64,000 nt of DNA from Agapanthus africanus (lineage: Eukaryota; Streptophyta; Magnoliopsida; Asparagales; Amaryllidaceae): the NCBI GenBank assembly GCA_030015575.1, contig CM057338.1, forward strand, positions 134,131,546 through 134,195,545, in the 5' to 3' direction. Shown here piece after piece: positions 57,165-64,000 of this stretch. The stretch's first letter is position 1. Every line of letters begins with the position of its first letter. A model generated the notes under the pieces. It worked only from the letters and a program-made list of their open reading frames with translations. It ran no database searches and was not told the DNA's origin. Position numbers and translations under genes: made by a program.

Positions 57165-59386
57165 TGTAGGGTTCCTAGGCACTCTCAAGAGGTCTCACAA
57201 GGCATCAACCATGCCAATTTCAAATTTTACAAGTGCCGAGAAACCCTAATACGGATCGTTAACTAGAATTTTAGGCGAAATACGAAACTAGTTAACATCT
57301 TAACTAAAGGAGAGAGGCTACAACCTTTGTAGATCCGTTTCTCCACTTCCTTAGCTCCACGTAGGTGTCCTCTCGCTGTCCATCTCGAATCCCGGACTCA
57401 ATCGTCGGCTTCATCGTAGAAATGGGCGGGCTAGGTCGTCGGCTTCGTGCCGAAGACGATCTACGTCGAGGCATCACAAGTTCAAGCTCCAACTCCATCA
57501 AGTTGTGAAACTTGTGAAGAAAACACCCTATACTACTTGGCAAGAGGTAGAGGGTGAAGAAATAGGAGGTGGGTTCACTTTAGAATTGGATCTCACACTT
57601 TAGCTCAAGTTGCCATTAATGGACTTAAGCTTTTTCTTTGAAGATGAAGAAGAAGATGAAGCTAGAATATGATAAGTCTTAATTAAAATTGAAAAGTAAA
57701 ATGAATACTTATCATATACTAACTATGGTAGAGTGTAGAGAATTGACCATGGTTACTTGGAAGGGTTAGGGTTAAGCATGAAGACAAGAATGGTTACAAA
57801 GTCAAAGCTTCATGAAGCTTCAACTAGAAACAAAGAAAGCCACCATTCTCATCAAAATCTTTTCCAAATAAATAAATAAACAAACAAATAAATAAATGAA
57901 TAAGCAAAACCCTAATCATCAACTTAACCATGGTTTAATTCTATACACTTAACCAAATGAGCAAGTATCATCAAACATGATACAAACATGTGCACAAAAG
58001 TATATCACATATACAACTTGCACATCAAGTGAGAAAATCCATTTAAAGTGAACCAATACTAGTTAATGCAAAGTAATATATCAAATATATAATTATACAT
58101 TAAATCATTAAATCAACACTTGATTTAACGATCCGGTCATATCGCATATAACCGACTAGTAGCCTATGTATCGGCTTATCGAATCAATCCTTGATTCGAT
58201 ATCTAGGTTATATCGAATATAACCAATCGATACATACATCGCGAGAATGGAATACGGTATCACATACACGCATTATTCTCGGTCCTGCACATATCTCATA
58301 TGCGCTCCTATTTCGTTTCGCTTGAGCCAGGAAACCTCTGTGTAGGACTCTAAAGACTCGTCAATACGCCGGTAGCAGATGATGATTATATCAAGCACCT
58401 ACAAGCCGCAAGCGGTCTGCTAAACGTAACGGCCATCCGGGTATTGAGCGATCAGAAGATCGACGAGCTAGCCCGCTCACACTCCTGTGAATCCAACCAG
58501 TAACACTTACCGTACAGTCCGGTCTGTTCGTCTGATATGTCGCATATCAAGTCTAGGGGTGGTAAACGTCAGACCCCAATAACCGATAAGTCGTGCCGAT
58601 GTGAGGCTCATAACGGGTCGAGAAACTACTGGTAACACTTACCAGCAAATCTCTGATCAGCCCTGGCCAGGGACTTCCCTGTTATGGCCAATCGAGCACT
58701 GCGCAACATCAACCCCCAATACCGGGAGAGACGAAACCCCTCCTATCGCTCATTGCCTCCATGTGACTCGGGACTGTACCCAAAGACCACCGTTTTGCAC
58801 GCCCTCATGGACGTGGTAAGGTGGAGATCAAAGCACAGTGGGAATCACACAAGACTCTATGACGATCTCGGGTCTACAGACTAACCTGCACAAGTGTCAC
58901 CTGAGAACTGCCATCTGACGTGAGGTATAATACCATCTGGGAGTTCTCGGCGAGTCCGTCCAGTGTACCCAGTCTACACTGAGCACCCGTATACTATCTC
59001 TGATGTCAAACACCAATGGATATGGGATCATCCATCGCCCATCTCATGGGTCGAGAAGCGTATACGCTAGTCTACTCTGGTATATCGATGCCCCGTCTCG
59101 ATACACCCACGACTAGGGACCTTGAAGGATGTACTTATGGACTACCATGTCCCCACTAGTATGATCTGCATCATAGTCCAGGTAGTCAAGTACACATCCT
59201 AAGGGCTTTACCAACATGTAACTATAAGACAGTTTAAAGAGACAAGTGTACATGTTAAGATAAAGAGTAACCAGATAGCATACTATCATATCGAGCAAGA
59301 AAGTCATCTTTATATATGTCCAAGCATCCAATATAATATACATCATCTGTATAATACTGGCCTCTAGGGCATACACACAACTAACA
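57165..59386 (-). repeat. 5' LTR of the copia element
   Basis: Nearly identical to 48783-51006 along its whole length. It drives element transcription toward lower coordinates. The outer side is followed by TSD TACTT. Confidence 0.95.
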
Positions 59387-60430
59387 TACTTAACCCGTGA
59401 AAACGGTATCTAATATTTATAACTTCCACGCGATATTAACATGACTGTTTTAGATCCATTTGTGCTCAAAACTAACACTTCAGATTTAATACGAAGATGG
59501 CATACAAAATACATGTGATAGCATACTACGTAACACGGATGCACAATAATTGAACTAGTATAATATTAACATGAACTTATAGATCTTTGTACATAGCATG
59601 TTAAAGCAAGTGAGGTTTCACTTGCCTTCGGTCGCTGATATAAAAGCGACACCACGTGTAGGATTCGTCTCGATACATGAGACGACGCGATGCTGGACAC
59701 GGTGCGTGATGCGTGGTGACCCGGTACTGGACACGGTGACGACACGGGCGTGACACGGTAGTGGGCATTGTGATGACGCGGACATGACACGGTACTGGGT
59801 ACGGTCTTGGCTCGGTGCGTGGTGTGGGTGTGGCACGATGCGATACAGTACTGAACGCGGTGCTAAGCACTACTGGGCACGGTGCTGGTGTGGGAGTAGG
59901 CACGGTGTGGGCTTTGGACCGGGGCACGGTGTGGCACGGCACGACACGGGAGGTTGCTGAAGTTAGGTCGATGGCGACTGATGGAGGAGGTGACGGTGGT
60001 GGTCGCCGGAGGTGGTGGCAGCAGCGGCGGTTCAGGTCTCGGGGTGAAGCGAGGGAAGGAGGAGGATGGGTGCGGTTGCAGAGATGGTGCTCGTAGGGCG
60101 TAGGCGAGAGGAGGTGGCGATCGGGGGTGATGTAGTGCGATGAGTGCTCGGGGAGTTGAGGCGGGCGGTGTCGTGGTGGATGCATTGGCCTCTGGAGGAG
60201 GTCGACGACGACTGACGGAGGTGGAGACATCGGTGGTGGCTGTGGCGGTGGTGCTCAGGGAGTTGGCGTAGGCTGTAGGTTGTCGGGAAACTCGGGCGTG
60301 CACGGAGTGGTGGCGCTCGAGGGAGGAGAGGCATAGGGTGTCATCGGCGAGAGGAGTGGGAGTGGGAGTGGGCGGTGGCAACGGTGGTGTGAGGTGGGGG
60401 AAAAGCTTATAGGAAGAAGAGAAGAAGAAG
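59387..60430 (-). mobile_element. family B LTR (older copy), right part, cut by a second family B element
   Basis: Continues the LTR interrupted at 48782. CAAGTGAGGTTTCACTTGCC near 59610 corresponds to 61720-61740 in the next copy. The segment 59690-59950 is a degenerate GGCACGGTG/GACACGGTA minisatellite. It stops abruptly at 60430 without the LTR terminal TTACA, where the next LTR begins. The proline- and arginine-rich ORFs on both strands are low-complexity by-products. Confidence 0.75.
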
Positions 60431-62523
60431 TGTCACGCCCTGCTTCCCAAAATACGTAACTATAGCACGTGACAGAGCCAACCATACTATCTGTGGCTAG
60501 GAATTATCCCTCCACAGTCACATTACGGATGTCTATAGGATATCAAGAACAGTAAAATAAAATTTAGCTAACATATGTCTATCTGCCACAGTAAATAAAA
60601 TCAAGAAATGCATATAGTGGAAACGAATCAAGATCCAATAAATAACAATATCTGAATCACGTCCCTTATGTGATTACATCGATAAAATAAAACTACGGAA
60701 ATAAAAGAAACTAAGCATCTCTAATCTAAATGTCCAGCTCCCCATTGCTCGGCTTGCTTGCTAAAATACTCCAAATTTGCCTGCGATAGTGTCAGAGGAA
60801 CTGGGCATGCAAAACCCAGACTTCGGTACATCATAATATCAAAATAATAGTAATCACCAGGATATGATGTTATGATTAAACTTTAATATAAATAATGAAC
60901 ACATGTATAAATAGTGAGCCATATGCATGCGACGTGTATCCTAAAGTCTGTGTTTCTGGATTATCTATTCTACAAGTTTTTGAAAGCAATTTAATGGAAT
61001 CGTCGATATAACTCAATAGTATCCCGTGCGTGCCCGGGACCACGGTCAAGATTCTCGGGCTGAATCCGAGACGTGCCGCTAAGCAGTAAACAGGTAACAT
61101 GTACAGATGAATGATGTCAGCAACATCATTCCGGGGCTGGCCGAGCCCGTAAAGACTGATCAGTATAAGTATCGAACTGTTGAGTTACATGTCAGGTTTC
61201 ATTATTGATTTCTCCTTACCCCCAAGGTTTTGCGTTCAAGTCAGGTATTGATGATATAGATCTAATGCCAACACATGATCAAGCAGGTACATGTCTTGTC
61301 TATGTAGACAACAAGTCACATCCACTAGGACAACAATCAGGATTGTCGGCATTAGTAATAAGATCCAAGTCACAAGTCTGGTAGTATATTGTGAACATGT
61401 CATGTAATGTATTTTAACCAAAATAGATACCAATGTAACACTGTAATCAATATCGAAACACGACTAATGCCAGGATGCATATGTATCTATCTGTAATAAC
61501 CGTTATACATCCATTACCAGGTATGATGCAAACTAGATAACATATTGAACCGTTATAGTAGTATAATAATATTGTGACGTTCCGACATGCAATTAGATAA
61601 GCTATTATCAGTACGGATACGGACGGATACTGAAAAACGGTAAATCAGTAATATTTGCTGAACTATTAAAACACATGCACTATTATTTATTAAACAAATA
61701 TTGATAAAATAAAATAGTATGTTGTAAGTTTATACTTGCCTGATCGGATCTCACGTTGAGATACGGATGTCATGTTCTGATGTCGGAATACGTCATAATG
61801 CACTTGCGTGCGCAAAACTAGACCTGGCTGAGCAGTGACGTGATGTGGTGACCGGGCTGGACAACGACGGCGACTGGGTCGTCCAGATCGTCGGCGACGC
61901 TTGCAACTTCGGCGAGATGGCCGGCCAAGAAAAGATCAAGAAAAGAAAAAGAAGAAGAAGAAGAAGAAGAAGAAGAAGAGAGGACTTGTTGTTATGGGGT
62001 TGCTAGAGTTCTGGGGATGGGCTGAGGGATGGTGGCGACGAGGTGACGAGGTTGACGACGACGTGGTGCTGCCGTCGGCGAGATGGCTGTGAGTTTCTTG
62101 GGTTAGGTCGCTGTGGGTTAGGCTTGGGTCGTCGGGGAGAGGAGAGGGAGGTGAGGAGGAAGAGATGATGGAGGTGAAGGTGATGGCGGTGACGAGAGGT
62201 TCCGGTGACGAGGGTTGTCGGCGGGGGTATTGGGTTTCTTGGTGTCGGGAAGGTGCAGGGGGTGCTCGGGAACAGGAGAAGAGGAGAGGAGGGGGAGGCG
62301 GAGTGACGACGAGAGAGGGTGGTGATGGTGAGGACGAGGTCGAGGGGTGAACGGCGGCGACGAGGGAGCGGTTTAGGGTTTGCAACGGGGGGTTGTGAAA
62401 GAAGGAGAGAGAGAGGTGAGGATTTAATAATAAGTTTTATATTATATAATATATTTATATACATGTTAGAGATAGATAGATAGAGAGACAGAGGCGAGAT
62501 TGAGAGAGAGAAATCTAAATTAG

Positions 62524-62580
<57 letters not shown>

Positions 62581-63098
62581 GATTTTACAGCTAATGCCAG
62601 ATTATTCCGGATATTTCCTGTGTCCCTTCTAAAAATCTAGGTTTTCAATATGAAAAATATACGTAAAAGTTTAAACCATAATACGATATCCTGTCAATAA
62701 AAATGTATACCCCCAAGTACGGATCTACGTAAATATACGTAGCGATAAAAAACGAGTCTGTTTTTAACAATTAAGGTATGAACATGATATAGGGTGTGAT
62801 GACACGTAAGGCTAGATATCAAAATATGTTATTTGATTTTTATTTTGTATTATAGAAGATATGCGGATGTTAAAATATATTATATATGTTTATAAAATCT
62901 CGATTTGCATGGATCCTCTGTACTAGCAAATATTTGATGTACTCTTGAATCATGATGGGTTTTAAATATGCGGGTTGGGTCGGATAATAACCACAGCTGC
63001 TAATGTATTATCCGTAACCCAAACAACCATAATAAAAAAATCTGTCGCAAGATTTGAATTACCCCAAATATATAGTATAAATGCACCAGGGTGTTACA
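60431..63098 (-). mobile_element. 3' LTR of a second family B chromovirus
   Basis: 2668 bp bounded by TGTCACGCCC (60431) and GGTGTTACA (63098), followed on the right by the polypurine-region motif and integrase on the minus strand. It is inserted into the older family B LTR. A GAA microsatellite lies at 61947-61980 and a (TA)n tract of about 53 bp at 62525-62577. Confidence 0.93.
62525..62577. repeat. TA dinucleotide microsatellite
   Basis: An uninterrupted run of about 26 TA units inside the family B LTR. Its length may be unreliable in assemblies. Confidence 0.97.
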
Positions 63099-63135
63099 TT
63101 ATACCCAATTACAAAAGAATTTCGTCCTCGAAATT
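63099..63135 (-). other. polypurine-tract region of the second family B element
   Basis: On the minus strand TTTCGAGGACGAAATTC and a short spacer precede the LTR start TGTAACACCC at 63098. Same layout as 6796-6833. Confidence 0.8.
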
Positions 63136-64000
63136 CACGGAATAAGAAAAACAAGAAAACACGGATCTAAAAAAAGAGGTGTGGAAATTTCTGTCGAATC
63201 TCGTCTTCACGTTCCTAAGTAGATTCTCTGTGCGAACGATACCCCATGAAACAAGTACTAGTGGGATAACTTTATTCTTGATGACCTTTTCTCGTCGATC
63301 CACAATCGCCATTGGTCGCTCTTCATATGTTATATCTTCCCTTACTGTCATCTCTGAATGATCTAGGACGTGTGTCTCATCTCGAACATATTTGCGGAGT
63401 TGAGATACATGAAACACGTCATGTACACCTGCCAAGGATGGTGGTAAAGCCAATCGATAAGTTACCTCTCTAACACGCTCGATAATACCGAAAGGCCCCA
63501 CGAATCGAGGACTAACCTTGCTTCGACTACCAAATCGGTTCATTCCTCTGGTCGGTGATATCTTCAACAATACAAGATCACCAACTGCAAATTCCAGAGG
63601 GCTTCGCCCAGTATCAACCCAACTTTTCTGTCGATCTTGTGCCACCTTTATATGATTTCGGAGCACGTTAACTTTCTCCACCGTTTGCACAATAATATCT
63701 GGTCCCAATAATCTTCTTTCTCTAATATCGTCCCAACAGATAGGCGAGAGACACTTACGATCCTATAACATTTCGAATGGAGCCATCTGTATAGTCGCCT
63801 GAAAACTGTTATTATAAGAAAATTCCGCTAAGTGCAAATGATCCTCCCATGAACCTTTGAAGTATAACATGCATGCTCTCAATATATCTTCAAGAGTTTG
63901 GATCGTTCTTTCAGACTGGACATCTGTCTGAGGATGATAGACTGTGCTAAACTTCAAGCGAGTTTCCAAACTTTCCTGTAGACTTCTCTAAAAGTGTGAT
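63109..64000 (-). pseudogene. decayed Ty3/gypsy integrase C-terminal half, continues beyond window
   Basis: From 64000 down to 63109 one frame reads as integrase: catalytic Glu in QSERTIQTLED, the FQATIQMAPFE segment, the QTVEKVNVLRNH segment and VHDVFHVSQLRKYV. It contains TAG stops near 63986 and at 63763-63765, the second where related elements have LYGRKC. The C-terminal chromodomain, which in these elements directs integration to marked chromatin, is broken. After VPLVLVSWG-type sequence the frame slips, and the continuing frame has TAG where the conserved Trp of the TWERED motif is expected. The catalytic Asp residues lie beyond the window. Inactive; it matches the integrase relic at 5749-6830. 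Confidence 0.88.

Larger units (their letters stand above)
48783..59386 (-). mobile_element. complete Ty1/copia element, 10.6 kb, lacking gag
   Basis: The element is flanked by the perfect duplication TACTT (48778-48782 and 59387-59391). The LTRs are 48783-51006 (2224 bp, 3') and 57165-59386 (2222 bp, 5') and differ at only a few dozen positions at most. PBS, a long pol ORF and a polypurine tract are present in the right order for Ty1/copia (integrase before RT). The 2.8-kb stretch between PBS and pol holds no gag ORF. RT and integrase motifs resemble the Tork/TAR group, but I do not insist on the lineage. Confidence 0.95.

Noticed and set aside
59601-60485. Long Pro/His/Thr-rich ORFs on the minus strand
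   Set aside because: They lie in a degenerate minisatellite and GGT-rich part of an LTR, with three frames open at once. This is compositional, not coding.
61901-62464. ORFs with poly-Lys, poly-Phe and Pro-rich tracts
   Set aside because: Products of the GAA microsatellite and CT-rich LTR sequence.

Overview
This window is repeat-rich plant nuclear DNA, almost certainly from a flowering plant. The evidence is a set of nested plant-type LTR retrotransposons (Tekay/Del-like chromovirus, Tat-like and Athila-like Ty3/gypsy elements and a Ty1/copia element), primer binding sites complementary to initiator tRNA-Met, a Mutator-type MITE, tRNA-derived SINEs, and one intact nuclear gene with nine exons for a chloroplast protein. 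There are no bacterial features.

Layout from left to right. (1) 1-13249, plus strand: a mosaic chromovirus. It has a long 5' LTR of family A (truncated by the window edge), a PBS, a decayed gag region, a frameshifted integrase and a 3' LTR of a different family, B. The B LTR carries a 3.1-kb insert made of palindromic repeats, including paired CACGTG boxes spaced exactly 10 bp. (2) 13250-19301, minus strand: a Tat-like element with an LTR, a PBS and gag but no pol. Its 3' region carries an 84-88 bp tandem array and an opposite-strand TATA box plus short ORF. (3) 19302-21277: host DNA. (4) 21278-39883: a three-level nest. A MITE with a 9-bp target duplication is split by an Athila-like element with 1.5-kb LTRs and an unusual ORF. 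That element is in turn split by an 11-kb family A element with 4.55-4.59 kb LTRs and only 1.86 kb of internal DNA (TSD GTAAC). (5) 39884-46830: a genic island. It holds a CRR1-like gene (dihydrodipicolinate-reductase-like chloroplast protein) on the minus strand with two intronic SINEs, a possible terminal exon of another gene, and a hAT-like MITE. (6) 46831-60430: a family B LTR split by a complete Ty1/copia element (48783-59386, perfect TSD TACTT, intact 1101-residue pol but no gag). (7) 60431-64000, minus strand: a second family B element cutting into that LTR, with its 3' LTR, polypurine region and decayed integrase.

How the parts work together. CRR1 is the only clearly functional host gene and lies in a 7-kb gap between nests. 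The only long intact TE reading frame is the copia pol. The other TE proteins are broken or non-autonomous and would have depended on proteins supplied by related elements. Insertion order can be read directly: MITE, then Athila-like, then family A on the left; family B LTR, then copia and a second family B element on the right.
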